A DNA stretch of 64,000 nucleotides from Bin87 sp965203985 (GTDB lineage Bacteria > Chloroflexota > Dehalococcoidia > Lucifugimonadales > UBA3495): positions 186,001-250,000 of the forward strand of contig CBDBDS010000003.1 of NCBI GenBank assembly GCA_965203985.1, given 5' to 3'. Position 1 is the first letter of the stretch. Each line of letters begins with the position of its first letter. This document shows, in pieces, positions 31,971 through 39,210 of the stretch. The notes beneath the pieces were generated by a model. That model searched no databases and was not told the origin of the DNA. It saw only the letters and a program-made list of their open reading frames with translations. The position numbers and the translations under genes were made by a program.

Positions 31971-33617
31971 ATGAAACCATTGCTGTCCACTGCGCTGCTG
32001 CTCGGCGTGGCCATTTTGCTGTCCGGATGCTCCGTTGAGGAACCTGCCGAGGTGAGGCTGCGCATCCTGGCCATCAACGACCTCCACGGCAATATCGCGA
32101 CCTCCTCCGATGCCTTCGGCGGCGTGGGACGGGTGGACTACCTGGCGGCCCACATCCAGGCGGCCCGGGCCGAAGCCGACCACTCGGTGTTCGTTTCGGC
32201 CGGTGACCTCATCGGAGCCTCGCCCCTGATTTCAGCGCTCTTCCACGACGAGCCTACCATTGAGGCCATGAACCTCATGGGCCTCGATCTCAACGCAGTG
32301 GGCAATCACGAGTTCGACGAGGGGCCGGCGGAGCTGCTCAGGATGCAGCGGGGCGGACCGCACCCGGTTGACGGAGGCCGCGGCGATGGCCCGTTCGGCG
32401 GGGCCGATTTCGATTTCCTGGCCGCCAACGTCGTCGTGGACGAAACCGGGGAAACCGTCTTCCCGCCCTACGCCGTCCGCGACTACGAGGGTGTCAGGGT
32501 GGCGTTCATCGGCGTCACCCTGGAGGGAACCCCCGGCATCGTGACCCGAAGCGGAGTGGAGGGGCTGACGTTTCGGGACGAGGCCGAAACGGTGAACGCT
32601 TTGGCGCCGGAACTGCGGGAAGAGGGCATCGAGGCAATCGTGGTCCTCCTTCACGAGGGTGGGTTCTCCGACGGGGGACCGGACGACTGCGGTTCCGGCC
32701 TCACCGGGCCGGTGGCGGAGATTGCGAGGAAGCTGGACGACGCCGTGGACCTGGTAATCGCCGGCCACACCAACGACGAGTTCGTCTGTGAGGTGGACGG
32801 CAAGTGGGTCACCATGGCCGACCGCGGCGGTCGCCTGTTCACCGTCATCGACGTGACACTGGTCCGGGACACCGGGGATATGGTGGTGCAGTCCGCGAAA
32901 AACTTTCCCAATTCACAGGCGGACGTTACGCCCGTTCCTGCGCTCACGGCGCTCATTGACCGGTACGAGGCTCTGGCGGCGCCGCTGGCCGACGCGGTCA
33001 TCGGCAGCGTCGGCGCTGACATCACGCGCGAGGGGAACCGGGCGGGCGAGTCGGCTCTGGGCGACGTAATCGCCGACGCCCAGTTGGCGGCAACCCGTGG
33101 CGACGACGCTGGGGGCGCGGTGGTGGCATTCATGAACCCGGGCGGGATACGGGCCGACATCCGGTTCGGCGCGTCGGGAAACGAGGCCGACGGCCAGGTG
33201 ACCTATGGAGAGGCATTTGCCGTCCAGCCCTTCGGCAACAGCCTGGTGACCATGTCCCTGACCGGAAGGCAGATTGATGCCCTGCTGGAGCAGCAGTTCG
33301 ATAATCCACAGGCGGGGTCGAGGAGAGTGCTCCAGGTTTCGGAGGGGTTCAGCTACGTCTGGGACCCGGCCGCGCCGGCGGGGTCGAAGGTGGATGCGGC
33401 GAGCATCAAAATCAACGGCGTTGTGGTGGACCCGGACCGGAGCTATCGGGTAACGGTGAACAGCTTTCTGGCCGATGGCGGCGACGGCTTCAGCGTGCTG
33501 GCGGACGGCGTCGAGAGAGTTGGCGGAGACGTTGACCTGGACGCGCTGATTGCCTATTTCGCCGACCGTGGGACGGTGGAACCGGGACCCCAGGATCGCA
33601 TCACCCGCATGCCCTGA
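31971..33617 (+). CDS. 5'-nucleotidase/UshA-family metallophosphoesterase lipoprotein
   Basis: 548 residues. The signal peptide ends in a clear lipobox, LLGVAILLSGCS (Cys near residue 19), so the protein is anchored outside the membrane. The N-terminal metallophosphoesterase domain shows the two-metal motifs LAINDLHGN, 'SAGDLIGASPLISALFHDE', VGNHEFDEG and VIAGHTNDE. The C-terminal 5'-nucleotidase domain has 'VVAFMNPGGIRADIRFGASG', 'YGEAFAVQPFGNSLVTMSLT' and 'YRVTVNSFLADGGDGFSVLA'. It releases nucleosides and phosphate from external nucleotides. The ATG at 31971 follows GGGAGGAG and directly starts the signal peptide; a longer upstream frame to 31683 would hide that signal. Monocistronic. Confidence 0.93.
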   Translation: MKPLLSTALLLGVAILLSGCSVEEPAEVRLRILAINDLHGNIATSSDAFGGVGRVDYLAAHIQAARAEADHSVFVSAGDLIGASPLISALFHDEPTIEAMNLMGLDLNAVGNHEFDEGPAELLRMQRGGPHPVDGGRGDGPFGGADFDFLAANVVVDETGETVFPPYAVRDYEGVRVAFIGVTLEGTPGIVTRSGVEGLTFRDEAETVNALAPELREEGIEAIVVLLHEGGFSDGGPDDCGSGLTGPVAEIARKLDDAVDLVIAGHTNDEFVCEVDGKWVTMADRGGRLFTVIDVTLVRDTGDMVVQSAKNFPNSQADVTPVPALTALIDRYEALAAPLADAVIGSVGADITREGNRAGESALGDVIADAQLAATRGDDAGGAVVAFMNPGGIRADIRFGASGNEADGQVTYGEAFAVQPFGNSLVTMSLTGRQIDALLEQQFDNPQAGSRRVLQVSEGFSYVWDPAAPAGSKVDAASIKINGVVVDPDRSYRVTVNSFLADGGDGFSVLADGVERVGGDVDLDALIAYFADRGTVEPGPQDRITRMP

Positions 33618-33974
33618 GATGGTCAACCATCATTTTGTCGCCGATCACGGGGTAGGCGTGTCGCGTCAGTGCTTTCTTCCCGTTGCTTGGCGCGTCGGTC
33701 GCTGGCCCAAGTCGGGCGGCGCACCCTAATGGCCGTCGGCGTAAGTTCCCGGCTTCTTTTCCGTGCGAATTCTGGCAGCGGTCAGGGCGTTATTTTTGAC
33801 CTCGGGCGTCGGTTCTCGCCTGTCCGGTTACGCGACACCGTGTACCATCCCATATACCAACGAATGGCGTGAATATACGAGAACGGGTCAGAACATGCGA
33901 GAACGAAAAACGGCCGGTTCCTACTTGAAATCAGGCAGGAACGGGCCGATGTTTACCGCTTATACGCTCGTAAC
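33618..33974. other. Intergenic region between the 5'-nucleotidase gene and tRNA-Sec
   Basis: No protein-coding frame with support. It contains the minus-strand terminator at 33905-33948 and short GC-rich stretches without a pattern that I can name. Confidence 0.6.
33905..33948 (-). terminator. Rho-independent terminator of the trxA-selC unit
   Basis: On the minus strand CGGCCCGTTCCT and AGGAACCGGCCG form a 12-bp stem with one mismatch (positions 33911-33948), followed by TTTTT at 33906-33910. It lies 27 nt after the tRNA-Sec 3' end. Confidence 0.8.
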
Positions 33975-34071
33975 TGGCGGGAGTGCGAGGGAGTCGAACC
34001 CACCTACCCCGCTCGTCACGAGGCATAACGGATTTGAAGTCCGCAAGAGCCACCGGGCCCCATCCACTCCC
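33975..34071 (-). tRNA. selC: Selenocysteine tRNA, anticodon TCA
   Basis: 97 nt including an encoded CCA. Read on the minus strand: acceptor GGGAGTGG, AT, a six-base-pair D-stem (GGGGCC/GGCTCT) closing the four-base loop CGGT, anticodon stem GCGGA/TCCGT with loop CTTCAAA (anticodon TCA), a long variable arm of about 24 nt, T-loop TTCGACT, 3' acceptor GCACTCCC, discriminator G and CCA. The long D-stem, the tiny D-loop, the loop sequences and G73-CCA are the same as in E. coli selC, and UCA reads UGA. The eighth acceptor pair (G-G) and one T-stem pair (T-T) are mismatched as I fold it. It lies 12 nt downstream of trxA on the same strand and before a terminator. Confidence 0.92.
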
Positions 34072-34083
34072 GCGAATCAGCGC

Positions 34084-34413
34084 TTAGCTCTCCAGTACCG
34101 CGTCGATCTTCCGCTTCAGGGCCGGCTTGGGCTGTGCGCCCACGACTTGGTCGATCGGCTGTCCGTTCTTGAAGAAAATCAACGCCGGGATGCTGCGGAT
34201 GCCGTACTGCGCCGCGATTTCCGGCGCGTTGTCCACGTCCAGCTTGGCCACGTTCAGCTTGCCTTCGTACTCCAGCGCCAGGTCATGCACGGCCGGAGCG
34301 ATCATCTTGCAGGGCCCGCACCATTCCGCCCAGAAGTCCACCATCACCGGCAGATCCGAGTCCATTACGTTGCTTTGCCAGTTCTCTCCGTTCACTTCGA
34401 TAGGTTCGGGCAT
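34084..34413 (-). CDS. trxA: Thioredoxin
   Basis: 109 residues, a standard single-domain thioredoxin with FWAEWCGPCKMIAP as active site (Cys-Gly-Pro-Cys), the buried Asp in 'VMVDFWAEW', the cis-Pro in YGIRSIPALIFFKNG and GAQPKPALKRKID at the end. It reduces protein disulfides in the cytoplasm. The ATG at 34413 has GGAGGAATTAGA upstream, which fixes the start. tRNA-Sec follows in the same direction after 12 nt. A ferredoxin:thioredoxin reductase with a predicted selenocysteine is encoded 5 kb away, and this thioredoxin is the obvious candidate substrate. Confidence 0.96.
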   Translation of the reverse strand: MPEPIEVNGENWQSNVMDSDLPVMVDFWAEWCGPCKMIAPAVHDLALEYEGKLNVAKLDVDNAPEIAAQYGIRSIPALIFFKNGQPIDQVVGAQPKPALKRKIDAVLES

Positions 34414-34587
34414 TCTAATTCCTCCACATTGGATCGCTCTGCAGCCGTAACAGCAGACGGCAATCGCCGCCACGTTAGCCGGCCGGGATGCTGCCAATAT
34501 TATACCCCGCCTGTGGGGCGGTCAACCGAACCCCCACCGGGTGACCGGCCTTTCCAAAGTCGCGGTTGGCGGCCTTTCGCCCCGAAT

Positions 34588-34613
34588 CGTCATTCCGGCG
34601 AAAGCCGGAATCC
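34588..34613. repeat. REP-like palindromic repeat, second copy (CGTCATTCCGGCGAAAGCC type)
   Basis: The core matches 6811-6836 (GTCATTCCGGCGAAAGCCGG, then AATCC). A looser inverted partner (GATTCCCCGCTTGCGCAGAA, then TGACAG) follows at about 34658, making a composite element between trxA and rlmD-maf. Confidence 0.75.
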
Positions 34614-34764
34614 ATCAGTCATAGAATGAACGAATTTGAAGCGCATATAGCAATTTCGTTCTCTCGATTCCCCGCTTGCGCAGAATGACAGCGATGGCGC
34701 GCTTGCCCTGCGGCCCATGGGCACTCCAAGTCGGTCGGCGCCATGAGGTGTTAGTATATTTCCC

Positions 34765-36627
34765 ATGACCCAGACCTCAGTCTCCAACGACGCCGACACA
34801 GTTGAACGCGGCGACATCGTCGAGTTGGACCTCCACGCGTGGGGCCGCCTCGGCGAGGCTATGGCCCGGCACGCCGGGTCGGACGTTTTCGTCTTCGGCG
34901 GCATACCCGGGGAACGGGTCGAAGCCGAAATCGTGGCCGTCCGCCGGAGGTACGTCGCTGCCCAGGTCACCCGCGTGATAGCCCCGTCTCCGAAGCGGGT
35001 GGAACCGCCGTGCGAATATTTCGGCCAATGCACCGGTTGCCAATGGCAGCACGTTGACTACCAGGAGCAACTGGCCGTCAAGACCGAGATCGTGCGGGAT
35101 GCGCTGGAGCGGATCGGCAATTTCCACGACCCTCACGTTCAACCCACGCAGGCGTCACCCCGCCAATTTCACTACCGCAACCACGCGCGTTTCAACGTCT
35201 GGCGTGAGAGCGGCGCTCTGGGATTCACTCATCGGGAACGCCGGCGCTTCGTCCGTATCGACCGCTGCCTGCTGATGCACGACGGTATCAACGACATCCT
35301 GGCCCAATTGCAGGGACGTGCCGCGGAGACCTCGCAGTTGTCCATCCGTAGCTCGCCGGACACCGGCGACTACCTCGTCCAGCCAACCCTCAAGAACCCT
35401 GAGATCGCAATCCCCACGGGACAAAAAACTTACCGCGAATCCGTAGCCGACCAGGAATTCCGGGTCGCGTCGCCGTCCTTTTTCCAGGTCAACGTGTGGC
35501 AGGCGGCCCGGTTGGCAGAGTTGGTCAAGGACTCGCTGGAACTGACCGGCGATGAGACCGTGGTCGATGCCTACGCCGGCGTCGGCACGTTCGCCGTGCT
35601 GCTGGCGCCTTTCGCCCGAGAGATCATCGCGGTGGAAGAATCCACCGCAGCCATCGCCGACGCCACGGAGAATGCCGCCGGCCACCCCAACGTCCGGCTG
35701 CTCACCGGCAAGGTGGAGGAGATACTACCAACCCTGAAGGTGACACCCGACGCTGTGATCCTGGACCCGTCCCGGTCAGGGTGTCAGCCCCCAGTGCTTG
35801 AGGCGCTCCTGGCCCAGCGGCCGAGCCGCATCGCCTACGTGTCCTGCAACCCCGAATCCCTGGCGCGGGATTTGCGCGTGCTGAGCCGGGGCTACCGTAT
35901 CCAGTCGATCCAGCCGGTGGACATGTTCCCCCAAACGCACCACGTGGAATGCGTGGCGACGCTGGTCACCAAGCCGGCGACCGCCGAGATCGTGCTGGCG
36001 TCCGCCTCTCCCCGCCGTCGTGAACTGCTGTCCGGTTTGGGGATCGACTTCCGAGTGGCTCCCTCCGCCATACCGGAAGAGCAGGAACCCGACGAGAGCC
36101 CTGAGCAGATGGTTCGCCGGCTGTCACGAGAGAAAGCCCTGGCCGTTGCCGGGGCGGAGTCGCCATCATCAGGTTATTACATTGCCGCCGACAGCACGGT
36201 GGTTCTGGACGGCGAGTCCATCGCCAAGCCCGCGGACGCCGATGAAGCGCGCTCCATGCTCCGGCGCCTGCGCGCTACCACTCACCAGGTGATCACCGGC
36301 TTCACCGTTTACGATGCTGCAACCGGTCGCTGCATCACCGACACCAACGCCGCCGATGTCCAGATGCGCGACTTCACCGATGCCGAAATGGAAGAATCCA
36401 TCGCCAGCGGCACTCCCATGGACAAAGCCGGCGCCTACGCGATCCAGGATCCCGACTTCAGGCCGGCCTCGCTGCTATCAGGCTGCTACTCCAACGTTAT
36501 GGGCCTGCCTGCCTGTCGGATCGTGGACGCCCTGGGTGAGATGGGATGCGCGCTGCCGGATCCGGCGTCCATGTCGGTTCCGCCGGGATGCACCGTTTCC
36601 TGCTCCTTGCGTCCGACCACCCTCTGA
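34765..36627 (+). CDS. rlmD-maf: Fusion of a 23S rRNA m5U methyltransferase (RlmD/RumA-like) with a Maf nucleotide pyrophosphatase
   Basis: 620 residues, two complete enzymes in one frame. Residues 1-~75 are a TRAM-like RNA-binding domain. C83, C89, C92 (PPCEYFGQCTGCQW) and C168 (RIDRCLLMH) match the [4Fe-4S] ligands of RlmD. The SAM site is VVDAYAGVGTFAVLL (about 267-281) and the catalytic Cys is C361 in AYVSCNPESLARDL. From about residue 406 a full Maf domain follows: LASASPRRRELLSGLG, REKALAV, 'YYIAADSTVVLDGESIAKPA', THQVITGFTVYD and DKAGAYAIQD. Maf proteins hydrolyse non-canonical or excess NTPs, and known members accept m5UTP. So the two halves make and dispose of the same modified base. 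The start has a TTAGTATATTT box close upstream and no clear Shine-Dalgarno. Confidence 0.92.
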   Translation: MTQTSVSNDADTVERGDIVELDLHAWGRLGEAMARHAGSDVFVFGGIPGERVEAEIVAVRRRYVAAQVTRVIAPSPKRVEPPCEYFGQCTGCQWQHVDYQEQLAVKTEIVRDALERIGNFHDPHVQPTQASPRQFHYRNHARFNVWRESGALGFTHRERRRFVRIDRCLLMHDGINDILAQLQGRAAETSQLSIRSSPDTGDYLVQPTLKNPEIAIPTGQKTYRESVADQEFRVASPSFFQVNVWQAARLAELVKDSLELTGDETVVDAYAGVGTFAVLLAPFAREIIAVEESTAAIADATENAAGHPNVRLLTGKVEEILPTLKVTPDAVILDPSRSGCQPPVLEALLAQRPSRIAYVSCNPESLARDLRVLSRGYRIQSIQPVDMFPQTHHVECVATLVTKPATAEIVLASASPRRRELLSGLGIDFRVAPSAIPEEQEPDESPEQMVRRLSREKALAVAGAESPSSGYYIAADSTVVLDGESIAKPADADEARSMLRRLRATTHQVITGFTVYDAATGRCITDTNAADVQMRDFTDAEMEESIASGTPMDKAGAYAIQDPDFRPASLLSGCYSNVMGLPACRIVDALGEMGCALPDPASMSVPPGCTVSCSLRPTTL

Positions 36628-36646
36628 ACTCGTCGGATACTGCACC

Positions 36647-36958
36647 GTGAACTTTTTCGGCATCGGCACCCTGGAGTTGCTGGTCATTCTGGTCGTTGCT
36701 TTCATCGCGCTGGGACCAGGCAAAACAGTTGAAGTCGCGCGCACCATCGGCAAGATGACCCGCGAGGCCCGGCGCACCTTCACCGACATCATGGACGCTG
36801 CCTCGGTCGAAGAGCGCGGTGGACGCGCCCCGGAAAAACCCGCGCCGACGACCCCGCCGTCGCCGCCTACTGACCCCGTGCCGCCGCCGCCGCATCTGGC
36901 TGCGCAAAGCGACGCCACCGACAACCGCCCGGCGTCCCAACCTCCAGACCAGCGGTAA
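36647..36958 (+). CDS. tatB: Sec-independent translocase subunit TatB/TatA-like
   Basis: 103 residues. A GTG start at 36647 begins MNFFGIGTLELLVILVVAFI, continues ALGPGKTVEVART, and includes the TatA/B membrane helix with the GPGK hinge and an amphipathic helix (RTIGKMTREARRTFTDIMDA). The long Pro-rich tail (PTTPPSPPTDPVPPPPHL) is loosely conserved. The position directly before tatC (11-nt gap) supports TatB. It starts 19 nt after the rlmD-maf stop, so the genes may be co-transcribed. Confidence 0.82.
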   Translation: MNFFGIGTLELLVILVVAFIALGPGKTVEVARTIGKMTREARRTFTDIMDAASVEERGGRAPEKPAPTTPPSPPTDPVPPPPHLAAQSDATDNRPASQPPDQR

Positions 36959-36969
36959 GGCCACGCCCC

Positions 36970-37809
36970 ATGAGCCAGTCGATGCCGTTGCGGGAGCATT
37001 TCCGCGAACTGCGATCCCGCGCTCTGGTCTGCACCATCGCCCTGCTCGTTGGCACGGCGGTCTGCTTCTACTTCTACGAGGAGATCTACGCGGTTCTCCT
37101 GTGGCCGGCCCAGCATGCCGCGACCACTGACACCGTCAACCCCCTCCGCTTTTACCAGGACTTCAACCTGGGCGTATTCCGACCTGTCGAATCTACCGGG
37201 GTGGCCCCGGCCTTCAAGCCCGTTCGCACCGAGGTCACCGAGTTTTTGAGCATCACCGTGCGGGTCTCGCTCCTGGGCGGATTGGTTTTAGCTCTGCCCG
37301 TAATCCTCTACAACGTCATCCGCTTCGTCGCCCCGGGATTGACTCCCCGGGAGCGCAAGATACTCTTTTCGTTCCTGCCGGCCGCGCTGCTGGCTTTTGT
37401 GGCCGGCATGGCCTTCGGCTATTTCGTGATGATCCCGCCCGCCCTCAGCTTCCTCATCGGGTTCGGCAGCGAGGTTGCGGACCCACTCATCCGCATCAGC
37501 AACCTCGTCAACATCATGATCCGGCTGCTGTTCTGGCTGGGGTTGTCCTTCGAAACGCCCCTGGTGATGTACGTGCTGGCCGTCCTGGGCGTGGTCAACG
37601 CGCGTACTTTCGCCCGCTTCCGGCGGTTTTGGCTGGTCGCCGCCTTTGTGATCGCGGCGGCGATTACGCCCACCATCGACCCTCTGAACCAGGCCATCGT
37701 CGCCGGCCCGCTGATCGTGCTCTACGAGGTTGGTGTCCTCTTGGCCCGCCTGGCCGGCCGCCGCAACCGGGCCCACTCGCCCTTGAACGCCGAACCCGCC
37801 AGCGAATAG
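36970..37809 (+). CDS. tatC: Sec-independent protein translocase TatC
   Basis: 279 residues with six membrane helices. The N-terminal 'PLREHFRELRSRALVCTIAL' holds the signal-peptide-binding E/R residues, followed by 'VRVSLLGGLVLALPVILYNV', 'FVAPGLTPRERKILFSFLPA', 'GMAFGYFVMIPPALSFLIGF', 'FWLGLSFETPLVMYVLAVLG' and 'FVIAAAITPTIDPLNQAIVA', all TatC signatures. The first periplasmic loop is longer than in E. coli, with about 40 extra residues (from about 45 to 90). It forms the receptor of the twin-arginine export system with TatB and the TatA encoded convergently at 37872. Confidence 0.95.
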   Translation: MSQSMPLREHFRELRSRALVCTIALLVGTAVCFYFYEEIYAVLLWPAQHAATTDTVNPLRFYQDFNLGVFRPVESTGVAPAFKPVRTEVTEFLSITVRVSLLGGLVLALPVILYNVIRFVAPGLTPRERKILFSFLPAALLAFVAGMAFGYFVMIPPALSFLIGFGSEVADPLIRISNLVNIMIRLLFWLGLSFETPLVMYVLAVLGVVNARTFARFRRFWLVAAFVIAAAITPTIDPLNQAIVAGPLIVLYEVGVLLARLAGRRNRAHSPLNAEPASE

Positions 37810-37820
37810 CGCACAATGAA

Positions 37821-37845
37821 ACGGGCCCGCCATCGGCGAGCCCGT
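37821..37845. terminator. Hairpin between convergent tatC and tatA
   Basis: ACGGGC and GCCCGT frame a GC-rich loop; the stem can be read from both strands. Only a short AT-rich tail (GAATTC) follows, so the strength is uncertain. Confidence 0.5.
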
Positions 37846-37871
37846 GAATTCAGTTGACTGTCCTGCGGCGT

Positions 37872-38066
37872 TTACGAGCGCTGCTCTTCCGAGGCGTTCC
37901 GGTCAGCCGTCGGCTTGTCGTCCTCCCCCGTCACCGAGGTCTTGAACGACCGTATTCCCTTGCCCAGCGCGGAGCCCACGCCCGGCAGCCGGGAGGCGCC
38001 GAATATCAGCAGCACCACCAGCAGGATAATCAGTAGTTCCGTCAGGCCAAGTCCCGCAATGCGCAT
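37872..38066 (-). CDS. tatA: Sec-independent translocase subunit TatA
   Basis: 64 residues. 'LGLTELLIILLVVLLIFGAS' with RLPGVGSALGKGIRSFK is the TatA helix-hinge-amphipathic helix pattern. The acidic tail is short. I chose the ATG at 38066 because GGAGA precedes it and the conserved region follows at once. It is transcribed towards tatC, so tat genes are split between two convergent units. Confidence 0.9.
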   Translation of the reverse strand: MRIAGLGLTELLIILLVVLLIFGASRLPGVGSALGKGIRSFKTSVTGEDDKPTADRNASEEQRS

Positions 38067-38159
38067 GTCGCTCTGTCTCCACGTAGGTGCGTCCATTCTA
38101 TCAGAACGTCCAACACCTCACCATTTGCCCAAACCGTCGTTCCGGGCTTGTGCAGGGTC

Positions 38160-38265
38160 ATTGTCAGAATCAGGATTTACCGGATTTTGAGATTTTCAGG
38201 ATGTTCGCAAATCCCCAAAATCTTCTAATCCTGGTAAACCTGATTCTGACAGCGCCGTGGCAATC
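38160..38265. repeat. Dispersed AATCCTG/CAGGATT palindromic repeat, copy 5
   Basis: GTCAGAATCAGGATTTACCG, GATTTTGAGATTTTCAGGAT and, inverted, AAAATCTTCTAATCCTGGTA and AACCTGATTCTGACAGC make a long palindrome. A partial REP arm (CGTGGCAATCTCGTC) follows at about 38263. Confidence 0.7.
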
Positions 38266-38282
38266 TCGTCAGATCCGAACCG

Positions 38283-38999
38283 TTACCGCGATTGGCGCAA
38301 GCGGTGCAGTTCCGCCTCAAGTTCCCGCCGGGCGACCCGCTCAGCTTCCAGCGCGGCCTCCGCCGCTTCCCGAGCCGCTCTTTCTTCCGCGATGCGCCGC
38401 AGCGGTTCCCCGGTAGCCGAATCCGCGAATTCCACCTGCTGCTCTCCCCAGTAGATGTCCAGCCCCAATACGGCGCTCCTACCCCAGGCCCGTCCCTCCG
38501 CCGTCCGGTGAACCTCCAGCCGGCGATACGCTCCGTCCACCAACTCCTCGCCCACCAGCGGCTCGCCGTACAGTTCGCCCCCTCTCGGGTCGTACCGCCA
38601 GTATTCCTGCACTCCGAGCCGGGCGTACAGGTCCCGCTTCCGGCCCAGGTCGTTGCGGTAGGTCGAAGGGGAGGCGATCTCCAGCACGAACTCCGGCGGC
38701 TTCCCCACTATCCAAAGCAAATACGATTCGATCTCCCGGATAGTCTGCGGATCCACTCCGAAGGACACGTACCAGTCCGGGGCCACGTGAGCGCGGCGAT
38801 TGCCTTCATCGTAGTAAATGAAGGTGTTGGAGCTCATAAAGACATCGGAACGACCTCGAAAGTGGTCCCGCGCCAGGTACAGGCTGTCGGTGATATAGGG
38901 TTCCTGGGTCATCGCGTCGGGCAGTGGCTCCTCGTTGGGCGGGTAGAGGGCGATCAGGTCGGCCGACGATAGCGGACGCGAGGTCGGTTGGGTGGTCAT
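38283..38999 (-). CDS. Uma2-family PD-(D/E)XK nuclease-like protein, second copy
   Basis: 238 residues. 'HVAPDWYVSFGVDPQTIREI', 'KPPEFVLEIASPSTYRNDLG' and KRDLYARLGVQEYWRYDPRG carry the D...E-x-A...K pattern of the nuclease fold. The C-terminal 45 residues (from RIAEERAAREAAEAALEAER) form a strong coiled coil, longer than in the copy at 8739. The N-terminal ~80 residues differ from that copy. Monocistronic, flanked by repeats; function unknown, as for the family. Confidence 0.87.
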   Translation of the reverse strand: MTTQPTSRPLSSADLIALYPPNEEPLPDAMTQEPYITDSLYLARDHFRGRSDVFMSSNTFIYYDEGNRRAHVAPDWYVSFGVDPQTIREIESYLLWIVGKPPEFVLEIASPSTYRNDLGRKRDLYARLGVQEYWRYDPRGGELYGEPLVGEELVDGAYRRLEVHRTAEGRAWGRSAVLGLDIYWGEQQVEFADSATGEPLRRIAEERAAREAAEAALEAERVARRELEAELHRLRQSR

Positions 39000-39210
39000 T
39001 TCATTGCCTCGCCATTCATTGCGGACCGTAAAATCATCCGGCTCATGATACCATCGCGGGCAAATCCGGCCGGCGATTGGAACCGGGCGCTGATTTGACC
39101 GGCGCTAACGTTGCAGAATCCGTCAGACCCTACTAACATCTGTACGCAAAACCGGGTTGTCGCCAAGCCACTTTTGCGCTTGACAACCTTGCAACCTGAG
39201 GAGGAACCAA

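Noticed and set aside
33975..34071. tRNA as serine tRNA or opal suppressor
   Set aside because: The 6-bp D-stem with 4-nt loop, the anticodon-loop CTTCAAA and G73 are those of tRNA-Sec.
39180..39185. Perfect TTGACA as promoter of the FTR gene
   Set aside because: The -10 position would fall inside the ribosome binding site with no TATAAT-like sequence; coincidence is likely.
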